Assembly: GCF_021404405.1 (NCBI RefSeq) | Contig: NZ_JABFTV010000002.1 | Span: forward strand, 124,001-188,000 | Origin: Billgrantia aerodenitrificans | GTDB lineage: Bacteria; Pseudomonadota; Gammaproteobacteria; Pseudomonadales; Halomonadaceae | Direction: 5' to 3' | DNA length: 64,000 nucleotides | Shown here: positions 24,465 to 32,238 of the stretch, piece after piece | Layout of the letters: every line of letters begins with the position of its first letter | Numbering within the stretch: the stretch's first letter is position 1 | Notes under the pieces: generated by a model | Database searches by the model: none | What the model was told of the DNA's origin: nothing | What the model saw: the letters and a program-made list of their open reading frames with translations, nothing else | Program-made: the position numbers and the translations under genes

Positions 24465-24660
24465 CGGTCGCCGGTCGCTTGTACCTCGCGCCGATTATTG
24501 CGAGTGTTGGCAATGCGAGGCAAGGGGTTAGTGTATCGATCAGCCAAATTTTTGTTGCTTTCTTTTCTGGTCTTGCTGTTTCTTTCTGAAGATGGCAGGA
24601 ACATATGTTGGTGATAACTTTGTTTATCCTGCATGGTCATGAAAAGCACAGTCACGGCGA

Positions 24661-24843
24661 CCGCTGGCGCGGTGCATGCGTTGGGCGCGGCCTCGGAAGG
24701 TCAAGACGCTCGTCAATACTATCAATTCGCTATTTACTGAGAAGCTATCGGAGCAGCAGCTAAGCTCAATTGTGAAAGATTTGGAGCAGCGCAAGTATAT
24801 AAGGGTGAATAGTGGCAATATCTCCTATCAGTTGCCACAGTAG
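24661..24843 (+). pseudogene. C-terminal remnant of a NYN-domain-type protein
   Basis: The frame reads ARPRKVKTLVNTINSLF, then SEQQLSSIVKDLEQRKYI, then GNISYQLPQ and stop. This resembles the C-terminal end of NYN/PIN-like RNase proteins with a trailing winged-helix-like segment. The preceding frame contains a stop (24640-24642) and no start or domain upstream, so the gene is truncated. The rest of 24465-24986 holds nothing else I can support. Confidence 0.45.
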
Positions 24844-24986
24844 CCTTCACAAATCCAGACAAGGGGCGCTCTGCCGACGCGCTCCTGCCGCCAAAGCCTG
24901 ACACCACCCCCCCTGTCGATTTCGGTCAGCTCCGTTCGACATTAGATTGCCCACCCACAGCAATCACCGACAGAAGGGAGCTGATC

Positions 24987-25472
24987 ATGAAGCACATGGC
25001 AAAGAACACGATCTGCCTTTGGTACGATAGCGCCGCTGAGGAAGCTGCACGATTTTATGCCGAGACCTTCCCCGATTCATCGCTCGACGCGGTGCACCGG
25101 GCCCCAGGGGATTTTCCCTCAGGCAAGGAAGGCAGCGTGTTGACGGTCGAGTTCACCGTACTGGGCGTGGCGTGCTTTGGGCTGAACGGCGGACCTACGT
25201 TCAAGCATAGCGAGGCGTTCTCGTTTCAGGTGGCGACCGAAGACCAGGAGGAGACGGATCGCTACTGGAACGCCATCGTCAGCAATGGCGGCGAGGAGAG
25301 CCAATGCGGGTGGTGCAAAGACAAGTGGGGCATCTCCTGGCAGATTACCCCGGTTGCGCTGACGAAGGCCTTCACCAGTCCCGACCGTGCCGCTGCCAAG
25401 CGGGCGTTCGAGGCCATGATGACGATGAGGAAAATCGACATCGCCAAGATCGAGGCCGCCTTTCGCGGTTGA
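24987..25472 (+). CDS. PhnB-like VOC family protein
   Basis: A 161-residue protein of the PhnB/3-demethylubiquinone methyltransferase-like VOC group: TICLWYDSAAEEAARFYAET at the start, EGSVLTVEFTVLGVACFGLN, then YWNAIVSNGGEESQCGWCKD and KWGISWQITPVALTKAF. Enzymatic role unknown. GAAGGGAGC precedes the ATG. It marks the return to GC-rich core sequence after the cassette island, and shares a convergent terminator with nirD. Confidence 0.85.
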   Translation: MKHMAKNTICLWYDSAAEEAARFYAETFPDSSLDAVHRAPGDFPSGKEGSVLTVEFTVLGVACFGLNGGPTFKHSEAFSFQVATEDQEETDRYWNAIVSNGGEESQCGWCKDKWGISWQITPVALTKAFTSPDRAAAKRAFEAMMTMRKIDIAKIEAAFRG

Positions 25473-25491
25473 GATGAGAGCGGTCTTACCC

Positions 25492-25527
25492 AAAGCCGCC
25501 GACGCTTCCCAGCGTCGGCGGCTTTTT
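25492..25527. terminator. Bidirectional terminator between convergent genes
   Basis: A 14-bp perfect stem (AAGCCGCCGACGCT with AGCGTCGGCGGCTT) and 4-base loop are followed by T residues on the plus strand and preceded by an A triplet, serving the VOC gene and probably nirD. Confidence 0.9.
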
Positions 25528-25547
25528 GCTTTTCTGGGACTGAAAAC

Positions 25548-25919
25548 TTAGGCCTCGATCCACACCTCGTCGCCCTTGAAGCTCACCTTCCAGGTGCGCA
25601 GGGTGACGCTTTCGTCTTCCAGACACTGGCCGTCTTCCAGGCGGAAGTGCTGCTTGTAGATCGGTGAGGCGACGACGGGCTGACCCTTGAGGTCGCCGAC
25701 GATGCCGCGGGCGATCACGTTGGCGTTGGAGAAGGGGTCGTGGTGGTCGATGGCGTAAAGTTCCTGCGCGTGGCCTGGCAGGTAGAAGACGGCCACTTGG
25801 GCAGGGCCTTCTGGGGTTTCCACCCAGGCGGCGACGCCGGAGAAGGGCACCAGGTCGGCGCGGGTGCAGAGGGTTTGCCAGGTCTGGGTCATGGTCTTCG
25901 CCGCAGTTGCTGTGCTCAT
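25548..25919 (-). CDS. nirD: Nitrite reductase (NADH) small subunit
   Basis: A 123-residue Rieske-fold protein, the small subunit of assimilatory NADH-nitrite reductase. It shows WQTLCTRADLVPFSGVAAWV, YAIDHHDPFSNANVIARGIV and VASPIYKQHFRLEDGQCLED. As in other NirD proteins the Rieske Cys/His ligands are not conserved. It is the last gene of the nasB-nirB-nirD operon, 72 bases after nirB, with AAGGATT upstream of the ATG. Confidence 0.92.
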   Translation of the reverse strand: MSTATAAKTMTQTWQTLCTRADLVPFSGVAAWVETPEGPAQVAVFYLPGHAQELYAIDHHDPFSNANVIARGIVGDLKGQPVVASPIYKQHFRLEDGQCLEDESVTLRTWKVSFKGDEVWIEA

Positions 25920-25991
25920 TTCGAATCCTTTTTGATCTTTTCTGCCAGTAGCGGTTAGGGAAGGGCGGCGCGCTGGGCGCCGCCATTCTCC

Positions 25992-28505
25992 TTAGGCTGG
26001 CCTAAGCTGGCCGCGCTCGGTGGTGTAGATAATGTCCGGATCCGGGCGCGCGTCGTTGACGAAGCTGCGGAAGCGCTTGAGTTTCTCCGGGTCGCTGATG
26101 GCGTTGGCCCATTCGCACTCGTAGGTGTCGACCACGGCCTGCATCTGCCGCTCCAGCTCTTCGCCGATGCCGAGGCTGTCTTCGAGGATCACTTCCTTGA
26201 GGTAGTCCAGGCCGCCTTCCAGATTCTCGCGCCACACCGAGGTGCGCTGCAGGCGGTCGGCGGTGCGGATGTAGAACATCAGGAAGCGGTCGATGTAGCG
26301 GAACAGCTCTTCGTCGCTGAGGTCGGTGGCGAACAGTTCGGCGTGGCGCGGGCGCATGCCGCCGTTACCGGAGACGTACAGGTTCCAGCCGTTCTCGGTG
26401 GCGATCACACCAATGTCCTTGCTCTGGGCTTCGGCGCACTCGCGGGTACAGCCGGAAACCCCGAACTTGATCTTGTGCGGCGCGCGCAGGCCCTTGTAGC
26501 GGTGCTCCAGCCGGATTGCCATGCCCACGCTGTCCTGCACGCCGTAGCGGCACCAGGTGCTGCCCACGCAGGATTTCACCGTGCGCAGCGACTTGCCGTA
26601 GGCGTGGCCGGTTTCGAAGCCGGCTTCGATCAGCTCGCCCCAGATGGCCGGCAGGTCTTCCAGGCGGGCGCCGAACAGGTCGATGCGCTGGCCGCCGGTC
26701 ACTTTGGTGTAGAGGTTGTACTTCTGCGCCACCTGCCCCAGCACCACCAGCTTGTCGGGGGTGATCTCCCCGCCGGCGATGCGCGGCACCACCGAGTAGG
26801 TGCCGTTCTTCTGCATGTTGGCCATGAAGGTGTCGTTGGTGTCCTGCAGCGGGATGTGGGCCGCGTCGGTAATCGGCTCGTTGAAGCAGGAAGCGAGTAT
26901 CGAGGCCACCGCTGGCTTGCAGATGTCGCAGCCGAGGCCGTGACCCACCTTGGAGCCGTGCTTCTCCATCAGCTCGCTGAAGGTCTTGATGCCCTCCACC
27001 CGAACGATGTCGTAGAGCTCCTGGCGGGTGTAGTGGAAGTGTTCGCAGATCGACTTGTCGACCTCTACGCCGCGGCTTTCGAGTTCGTGATCCACCAGGG
27101 TCTTGAGCAGGGCGGCACAGCCGCCGCAGCCGGTGCTGGCCTTGGTTTCGCCTTTCACCGCGCCGAGATCCACCGCGCCGCCGTCGATGGATGCGCATAC
27201 ATCCGCCTTGGTGACGTTGTGGCATGAGCAGATCATGGCGGTGTCCGGCAGGGCGTCCGGCCCCAGCGCGGGGGCGGCGCTGCTGCCGGCCGGCAGGATC
27301 AGCGAGGCCGGGTCCTCGGGCAGTTCGATGCGGTTGGCGTAGTACTGCAGCAGGGTGTCGTAGTAGCTGTTGTCGCCCACCAGCATGGCACCGACCAGGC
27401 GCTTGCCGTCGCTGGAGACCACCAGCTTGCGGTACTGCTGCTTGAGCGGGTCGAGAAAACGGAACTGGCGTGCTCCGGGTGTACGGTCGCCGTGGGCGTC
27501 GCCGATGGAGCCCACGTCGACGCCCATCAGCTTGAGCTTGGTGCTCATGTCGGCGCCCTTGAAGGGCTCGTTGCCTTCTAGCAGCGTGGCGGCAGCGGCC
27601 TTGGCCATCTGGTAGCCGGGGGCAACCAGGCCGAAGATGCTGTTGTTCCACAGCGCCACTTCGCCGACGGCGAGGATGGCCGGGTCGCTGGTCAGGCAGT
27701 TGTCGTCGATCACCACGCCGCCGCGCTCGCCGATCTCCAGGCCGCAGTCGCGGGCCAGCTCGTCGCGGGGACGAATGCCGGCGGAGAAGACGATCAGGTC
27801 GGTTTCCAGCACTTTTTCGTCCTGGAACACCATGCGGTGGCGGCTGCGTTCGCCGTCGACGATCTCCTGGGTCGCGCGGCCGGTGAGCACCTGCACGCCC
27901 AGCGATTCGATCTTCTCGCGCAGCAGCTCGCCGCCTTCGGTGTCCACCTGCATCGGCATCAGCCGCGGTGCGAATTCCACCACGGCGGTGTCGAGGTTGA
28001 GCCCGCGAAGGGCGTTGGCGGCTTCCAGACCGAGCAGGCCGCCGCCCACCACCACGCCGGTGGCGGCGCTTTCGGCGGCTTCGCGGATGGCGTCGAGGTC
28101 TTCCAGGGTGCGGTAGACCAGGCAGCCCTCACGGTCATTGCCGGGGATCGGCGGCACGAAGGGGTAGGAGCCGGTGGCCAGTACCAGGCGGTCGTAGGGG
28201 TAGCGATCCTGGTCGGTGACCACCTCGCTGGTATTGCGGTCGATGGCGAATACCGCTTCGCCCAGGCGCAGCTCGATGCCGTGCTCGGCGTAGTAGTCGG
28301 CGGTGGAGAGCGCGAGCGAGGCGGCGTCGCGGCCGCTGAAATACTCGGAGAGGTGCACGCGGTCGTAGGCCAGGTGACGCTCCTCGCCGAACACGGTGAT
28401 GGCGTAGCGCTCGGTGGCGCCGCGCTCGACCAGCTGCTCGACCAGGTGGTGGCCGACCATGCCGTTGCCGATGACGATCAGTTGCGGTTTGACGGGCGTG
28501 TTCAT
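25992..28505 (-). CDS. nirB: Nitrite reductase (NADH) large subunit
   Basis: An 837-residue assimilatory nitrite reductase reducing nitrite to ammonium with NADH. Order: FAD/NADH-binding domain (VIGNGMVGHHLVEQL, VVVGGGLLGLEAANAL), a BFD-type [2Fe-2S] domain (MICSCHNVTKAD, STGCGGCAALLKTL), and the sulfite/nitrite reductase half with siroheme-4Fe4S ligands CVGSTWCRYG and FGVSGCTRECAEAQS. All four cluster cysteines are present. Its ATG overlaps the stop of the upstream reductase gene (28502-28505), so the two are translationally coupled. Confidence 0.95.
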   Translation of the reverse strand: MNTPVKPQLIVIGNGMVGHHLVEQLVERGATERYAITVFGEERHLAYDRVHLSEYFSGRDAASLALSTADYYAEHGIELRLGEAVFAIDRNTSEVVTDQDRYPYDRLVLATGSYPFVPPIPGNDREGCLVYRTLEDLDAIREAAESAATGVVVGGGLLGLEAANALRGLNLDTAVVEFAPRLMPMQVDTEGGELLREKIESLGVQVLTGRATQEIVDGERSRHRMVFQDEKVLETDLIVFSAGIRPRDELARDCGLEIGERGGVVIDDNCLTSDPAILAVGEVALWNNSIFGLVAPGYQMAKAAAATLLEGNEPFKGADMSTKLKLMGVDVGSIGDAHGDRTPGARQFRFLDPLKQQYRKLVVSSDGKRLVGAMLVGDNSYYDTLLQYYANRIELPEDPASLILPAGSSAAPALGPDALPDTAMICSCHNVTKADVCASIDGGAVDLGAVKGETKASTGCGGCAALLKTLVDHELESRGVEVDKSICEHFHYTRQELYDIVRVEGIKTFSELMEKHGSKVGHGLGCDICKPAVASILASCFNEPITDAAHIPLQDTNDTFMANMQKNGTYSVVPRIAGGEITPDKLVVLGQVAQKYNLYTKVTGGQRIDLFGARLEDLPAIWGELIEAGFETGHAYGKSLRTVKSCVGSTWCRYGVQDSVGMAIRLEHRYKGLRAPHKIKFGVSGCTRECAEAQSKDIGVIATENGWNLYVSGNGGMRPRHAELFATDLSDEELFRYIDRFLMFYIRTADRLQRTSVWRENLEGGLDYLKEVILEDSLGIGEELERQMQAVVDTYECEWANAISDPEKLKRFRSFVNDARPDPDIIYTTERGQLRPA

Positions 28506-29818
28506 GCGGCCTCCTTCGCGGGGCGTTGCGGTGATTCGTTCGATGCGTCGTCGAGCAGGGCCTGGGCGTCGGCGGCGCCGAGCAGCAGGGCGGCGCGACA
28601 GTCGCTGAGATCGCGCCCGGCCAGGGCCTGCTCGAAGTACCAGGGGCCGGAGGCGGTGTCGCCGTAGAGCACGGCACCTTCCAGGCGGCCGTCACGCAGC
28701 AGCAGGCGGCGGTAGTCGCCCTGCTGGGGGTCGCGATAGCTGAGCACTTCGTGTTCGGGCTCGGGCTCGGTGGGGCCGAAGGCGTAGAGCGAGATGCCGC
28801 TTACCTTGAGCTTGGTGGCGGTCGGTTTCTCGACGTAGCCCTGGGCACGCTCGGCACTAGCGCGCTCGGCGTTAGCGCGGCAGAGTTTGTCGGCTAGCAC
28901 TTCGACCTGGCGCCAGATCGGCTCGACCAGGCCGTAGAGATTGCCGCGGTGCTCGCAGCACTCGCCCAGGGCGTAAATGGCCGGGTCGCTGGTGGTGAGC
29001 CACTCGTCGACGATTACGCCGCGGTTGACCTCGAGCTCGGCCACCCGGCCAAGCTCGGCCTGAGGCACGATGCCGATGGCCACCACTACGCAGTCCGCGG
29101 CCAGGCGGGTGCCGTCGGCGAGCAGGGCGGCGCATACCTGGCCTTCGGCATTGGCTTCCAGGCGCTCGAGCTGGGCGTCGGTGTGAATGTCGAGCCCGCG
29201 ACCGCGCAGCTCGCTTTCCAGCAGCCGGGCGGCGGTGAGGTCGAGCTGGCGGTTCATCAGGCGGTCTTCACGCTGCAGCAGGCTCACCTGCATGCCGCGT
29301 TTGCGCAGCCCTTCCGCCGCTTCCAGGCCGAGCAGACCGCCGCCGATCACCACGGCGTTGCGGCCGGCTTCCGCGGCGCGTGCCAGGGCGTCGGCATCGT
29401 GCAGGTCGCGGAAAACGTGCACACCGGGTAGCTCCAGCCCCGGCACCGGCGGGCGGGCCGGGGTGGAGCCGGTGGCCAGCACCAGGCGGTCGTAGTCGAG
29501 TTCGCGGCCGGCGTCGGTGGTCAGCCGCCGTGAGGTGCGGTCGATGCTCTCCACCCGTTCGCCCAGCACCAGCTCGATGCCCTGCTCGGCGTACCACTCG
29601 GCGCTGCGCAGGATCAGGGCGCTGCGCTCCATTTCACCGGCCAGCAGCGGTGAGAGCAGGATGCGGTTGTAGGCCGGTGCGGTTTCGGCGCCGATCACGG
29701 TGATCGCAGGTCGCTCGGGCCGGGCGAGCAGCGCTTCGACCAGGCGGTGGCCGGCCATGCCGTTGCCGACGATGACCAGACGGTCGGTTGCCGATGTCTC
29801 GGGATGTCGCTGTGGCAT
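28502..29818 (-). CDS. FAD-dependent NADH oxidoreductase of nitrate assimilation (NasB-like)
   Basis: A 438-residue flavoprotein homologous to the N-terminal half of NirB: LVIVGNGMAGHRLVEALLAR and VVIGGGLLGLEAAEGLRKRG bind FAD and NAD(P)H, and LATGSTPARPPVPG and YALGECCEHRGNLYGLVEP are the other family blocks. No [2Fe-2S] or siroheme domain follows. It probably passes electrons from NADH to the nitrate reductase NasA encoded divergently. The start at 29818 is set by AAAGGAGGTG seven bases upstream, giving MPQRHPETS; an in-frame longer start is weaker. Confidence 0.88.
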   Translation of the reverse strand: MPQRHPETSATDRLVIVGNGMAGHRLVEALLARPERPAITVIGAETAPAYNRILLSPLLAGEMERSALILRSAEWYAEQGIELVLGERVESIDRTSRRLTTDAGRELDYDRLVLATGSTPARPPVPGLELPGVHVFRDLHDADALARAAEAGRNAVVIGGGLLGLEAAEGLRKRGMQVSLLQREDRLMNRQLDLTAARLLESELRGRGLDIHTDAQLERLEANAEGQVCAALLADGTRLAADCVVVAIGIVPQAELGRVAELEVNRGVIVDEWLTTSDPAIYALGECCEHRGNLYGLVEPIWRQVEVLADKLCRANAERASAERAQGYVEKPTATKLKVSGISLYAFGPTEPEPEHEVLSYRDPQQGDYRRLLLRDGRLEGAVLYGDTASGPWYFEQALAGRDLSDCRAALLLGAADAQALLDDASNESPQRPAKEAA

Positions 29819-30003
29819 GCGAACACCTCCTTTCGCTGCGCTTGTCGTGGTGGTGGCCCAGTGGCTGGGCACAAACGCAACGACGCCTCGGCGCTGCCCC
29901 TGTCGATGCGATGATCGAACCGGGTGCGCAGAGACGTCGTTGTCGCTTGCTGTGTGTGGCGACCTTCTTTGATCGCCGTTTGCCCATCGGTTTTCAAGAA
30001 GCC
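29819..30003 (-). promoter_or_regulatory. Antitermination leader of the nasB-nirB-nirD genes (NasT target)
   Basis: Read on the minus strand, this leader has a hairpin at 29977-29958 (GGCGATC and GGTCGCC arms) with hexaloop AAAGAA, which has A at position 1 and G at position 4 as in ANTAR-binding RNA loops. It is followed by a long stem whose arms are CAACGACGTCTC and GAGGCGTCGTTG (29942-29878), ending near a T-rich GCGTTTG. Another hairpin, GCCCAG/CTGGGC, lies nearer the gene. NasT bound to the hexaloop should prevent the terminator from stopping transcription. A second ANTAR hairpin was not convincingly identified. Confidence 0.65.
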
Positions 30004-30066
30004 GGCCAGGATGTGCCTGGCGGATGATTTTCTCTTCTATTTCATTGGGCTGGGATAGCTGAGCAG

Positions 30067-30096
30067 GGCCGGTACGGACATTGGTCCATACCGGCC
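30067..30096 (-). terminator. Inverted repeat after nasS
   Basis: GGCCGGTA and TACCGGCC arms enclose a GGAC/GTCC inner pair, starting 8 bases after the nasS stop. There is no T-run, so read-through into the nasB leader is possible. Confidence 0.45.
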
Positions 30097-30103
30097 GTGC
30101 ACA

Positions 30104-31144
30104 TCAATGGTGCGTTGCGGCATCGAAATGCACAGGGCTGTAGCACGCGGCCAACTGACCGGGCGAGAAGCGCCCGCCCTGGGCTTCCAGCTGTCGGGCA
30201 ATGGGCTCGGCGAAGTGCAGTGCATCCTGCGGGGTGGGGCGCAGCATGCCGGTACCGTAGAGGCGCTGCCGAATGGGCGCTGCGTTGAGTCCGAGCGATT
30301 CGAGGTGCCGTACTGAATGGTCCAGGTAGGGCGGCAGGGCGAGCCATGCCAGCGCCTGGCGGCGGTTTTCCGGCGAGGCGGCCAGCCATTCGCTGGCCGC
30401 TACCAAGGCGCGCAGCAGGGCGCCCAGGGTGGCCGGGTAGCGCTCGGCCCAGGAGCGGGTCACGCCAAGCACTTTCTCCGGGTGGTCGGGCCATAGCTGG
30501 TCGCCGGTGGCCACCAGCCGTCCGGCGCCGCAGTGCCGGGCCAGGGTGCCCCAGGGCTCGCCGGCGCAGAAGCCGTCGATCTCTCCGCTGCGTAATGCCT
30601 CCACCATGCGCGGCGGTGGCAGGGCCACCAGTTCCACGTGGCGCTCAGGGTCGATGTCGCCGAGGGTCAGCCATTCGCGTAGCTGATAGTGCTGGCAGGA
30701 GTAGGGATAGACCATGGCCAGGCGGGGGCGCTTGCCGCTGCCGGGGCCGCGCAGCCAGTTGCCCAGTGCCAAGGCGCTGACGACCGGGGCGTCGCCTAGC
30801 GTCGCGCCGCTGGCCTCGCTCAGCGTTGCAGAAAGCGTCACGGTATTGCCGTTACGGCTGAGCAGCAGCGGGGCCAGGGTGTCGCAGGGCGCCCGGCCCA
30901 GCCCCAGGCTCATGGCCAGCGGCATGGGGGCGAGCATCTGGGCGCCGTCGAGCAAGCCGGCGGCGACCTTGTCGCGCAGGGTGGCCCAGGCGTTCTCCCG
31001 CGAGAGGGAGACGTCGAGCCCCTGATCGGCGAAGCAGCCGCGCTCACGGGCGACGATCAGCAGGGCGGCATCGAGCAGCGGCACGAAGCCGAGGGTGAGG
31101 CGTTCCAGTTCCGGCGAGGTGGCGTGATGGTGCGGGTGGCTCAT
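30104..31144 (-). CDS. nasS: Cytoplasmic nitrate/nitrite sensor NasS
   Basis: A 346-residue protein of the NrtA/CmpA periplasmic-binding fold: LTLGFVPLLDAALLIVARER, the nitrate-site type stretch YPYSCQHYQLREWL, RSGEIDGFCAGEPWGTLARH. It lacks a signal peptide, which separates cytoplasmic NasS from the transported-substrate NrtA. Known NasS holds NasT inactive without nitrate or nitrite and releases it on binding. The start overlaps the nasT stop (ATGA at 31144-31141). Confidence 0.9.
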   Translation of the reverse strand: MSHPHHHATSPELERLTLGFVPLLDAALLIVARERGCFADQGLDVSLSRENAWATLRDKVAAGLLDGAQMLAPMPLAMSLGLGRAPCDTLAPLLLSRNGNTVTLSATLSEASGATLGDAPVVSALALGNWLRGPGSGKRPRLAMVYPYSCQHYQLREWLTLGDIDPERHVELVALPPPRMVEALRSGEIDGFCAGEPWGTLARHCGAGRLVATGDQLWPDHPEKVLGVTRSWAERYPATLGALLRALVAASEWLAASPENRRQALAWLALPPYLDHSVRHLESLGLNAAPIRQRLYGTGMLRPTPQDALHFAEPIARQLEAQGGRFSPGQLAACYSPVHFDAATHH

Positions 31145-31773
31145 GAGCGGGGACCCCGTTTGTCGGCGGTTCGCCCCTGGGGCGATGTCAGGTTCAGGCG
31201 TTCGAGAACGTCAATGACGCTGTCGGCGACCTCGGCGATGCGCTGGCCACGGTCCATGGCCAGCTTGCGCAGCATGCGGTAGGCCTGCTCCTCGTCGCAG
31301 GATTGATGCTTCATCAGCAGGCCCTTGGCGCGTTCGATGCGCTTGCGTTCGGCCAGTTGGTTGCGTGCCTTGTCGAGCTCCTGGCGCATGCTGTGAAAGG
31401 AGTCGAAGCGGGCAATGGCCACCTCAACGATGGCTTTGACCCGCTCGGGCACCAGGCCGTCGACCACGTAGGCGCTGACCCCGGCCTTGAGCGCGGCCTG
31501 CAGCATGTCGGAGTCGTGCTGATCGGCGAAGAACACCACCGGTCGTGGGTTCTCGCGGTTGAGCAGGGCCATGCTCTCCAGGGTGTCGCGGTCGGGGCTC
31601 TCCATGTCAATGATCACCACGTCGGGCTGGTGGCGCGCGACCATCTCGTTGAGGCTGGCGGGGCTGGTCAGCCGGCAGATGACCCGGTGCCCCTCGGCCA
31701 TCAGCGCCTCCTCGACCATGGCGGCGCGAACTACCTCGTCGTCGACCAGCAGGATGTTCAGGGGTGAGGGCAT
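31141..31773 (-). CDS. nasT: ANTAR-domain antitermination regulator NasT
   Basis: A 210-residue response-regulator-type protein. The N-terminal receiver-like domain starts NILLVDDEVVRAAMVEEAL, with the acceptor-position region VVIIDMESPDRDTLE. The C-terminal ANTAR domain reads RKRIERAKGLLMKHQSCDEE and AYRMLRKLAMDRGQRIAEVA. NasT binds paired hexaloop hairpins in nitrate-assimilation leaders. Targets here are likely the leaders before nasB and nasA. A sigma-54 promoter lies upstream at 31858-31843. Confidence 0.93.
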   Translation of the reverse strand: MPSPLNILLVDDEVVRAAMVEEALMAEGHRVICRLTSPASLNEMVARHQPDVVIIDMESPDRDTLESMALLNRENPRPVVFFADQHDSDMLQAALKAGVSAYVVDGLVPERVKAIVEVAIARFDSFHSMRQELDKARNQLAERKRIERAKGLLMKHQSCDEEQAYRMLRKLAMDRGQRIAEVADSVIDVLERLNLTSPQGRTADKRGPRS

Positions 31774-31830
31774 AGGCGTCGCTCGTGTCTGGCGTTATCG
31801 GGTCTGGCTCTGGTTTCGCTACCGAGTACC

Positions 31831-31846
31831 TGGCAAGAAACATGCA
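31831..31846 (+). promoter_or_regulatory. Possible sigma-54 promoter, plus strand
   Basis: TGGCAAGAAACATGCA has GG-N10-GC spacing but a weaker -12 element (ATGCA). It overlaps the minus-strand element at 31843. It would give nasA a very long leader, so the 32070 site is preferred. Confidence 0.3.
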
Positions 31847-31858
31847 AGAGATATTCCA
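31843..31858 (-). promoter_or_regulatory. Sigma-54 promoter for nasT-nasS
   Basis: On the minus strand: TGGAATATCTCTTGCA, with GG and GC exactly 10 bases apart and a consensus TTGCA -12 element, about 70 bases upstream of the nasT ATG. Confidence 0.65.
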
Positions 31859-31946
31859 GTTGCGCATTTTCACGCCCATGCGCCCGCCAGGCGCCACTCT
31901 CCTGGTGAGTGAAAGGCCACACGGCGGCAGCGGTATTGGCCACTCG

Positions 31947-31961
31947 GCACCAGCCTGGTGC
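31947..31961. promoter_or_regulatory. NtrC-type enhancer site between nasT and nasA
   Basis: GCACCAGCCTGGTGC fits the NtrC palindrome GCACY-N5-GGTGC perfectly. It lies 89 bases from the nasT sigma-54 element and 109 bases from the nasA one, suitable for activating both. Confidence 0.6.
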
Positions 31962-32069
31962 ATGGCCGTGCCGGGGCGCCGGGTCATGGTGCGAAGCAGC
32001 ATGAAGCACGACGCTGGGCGGGAAGGCAAAGCGTGACATCTGCCTGAAAGGGGATGGTTATTTTCGCCA

Positions 32070-32085
32070 TGGCACGCTTTCTGCT
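32070..32085 (+). promoter_or_regulatory. Sigma-54 promoter for nasA-cobA
   Basis: TGGCACGCTTTCTGCT: consensus TGGCACG -24 element and GC at the right N10 distance (CTGCT at -12). Transcription would start near 32097 and include the attenuator leader before nasA. Confidence 0.75.
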
Positions 32086-32111
32086 TGATACACATCAGTA
32101 AATATCGACAT

Positions 32112-32198
32112 GGGCGCACCGTCAGCGCCCGAGCGGCAACGACGCCCGCTAACCTTCCCACAGCTATATCCGGGGAAGCGTTGGCGGGCGTCGTCGTT
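32112..32198 (+). promoter_or_regulatory. Antitermination leader of nasA
   Basis: A hairpin at 32112-32130 (GGGCGC/GCGCCC) has loop ACCGTCA with A at 1 and G at 4, reminiscent of ANTAR loops although seven bases long. It is followed by a stem of ACGACGCCCGC (32139-32149) with GCGGGCGTCGT (32184-32194) and then CGTTTC. The 5' arm CAACGACG is shared with the nasB leader, and a close form (CAACGGCG) with the nrtA leader. It should be an attenuator relieved by NasT (or NasR). Confidence 0.6.
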
Positions 32199-32238
32199 TC
32201 GAGATCGTCGTTTCAAGAGTGCTCCAGAGGAGATCGAC

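Noticed and set aside
24302..24655. Minus-strand open frame with Arg-Glu-Arg repeats
   Set aside because: It is only the reverse reading of the CGCTCCCTG tandem repeat and antisense of the secreted protein gene; no ribosome site or family.
30003..30025. Sigma-54 promoter directly before the nasB leader
   Set aside because: AGGCACATCCTGGC has GG-N9-GC, one base too short. A neighbouring TGGCCGGCTTCTTGA lacks the GC at -12.
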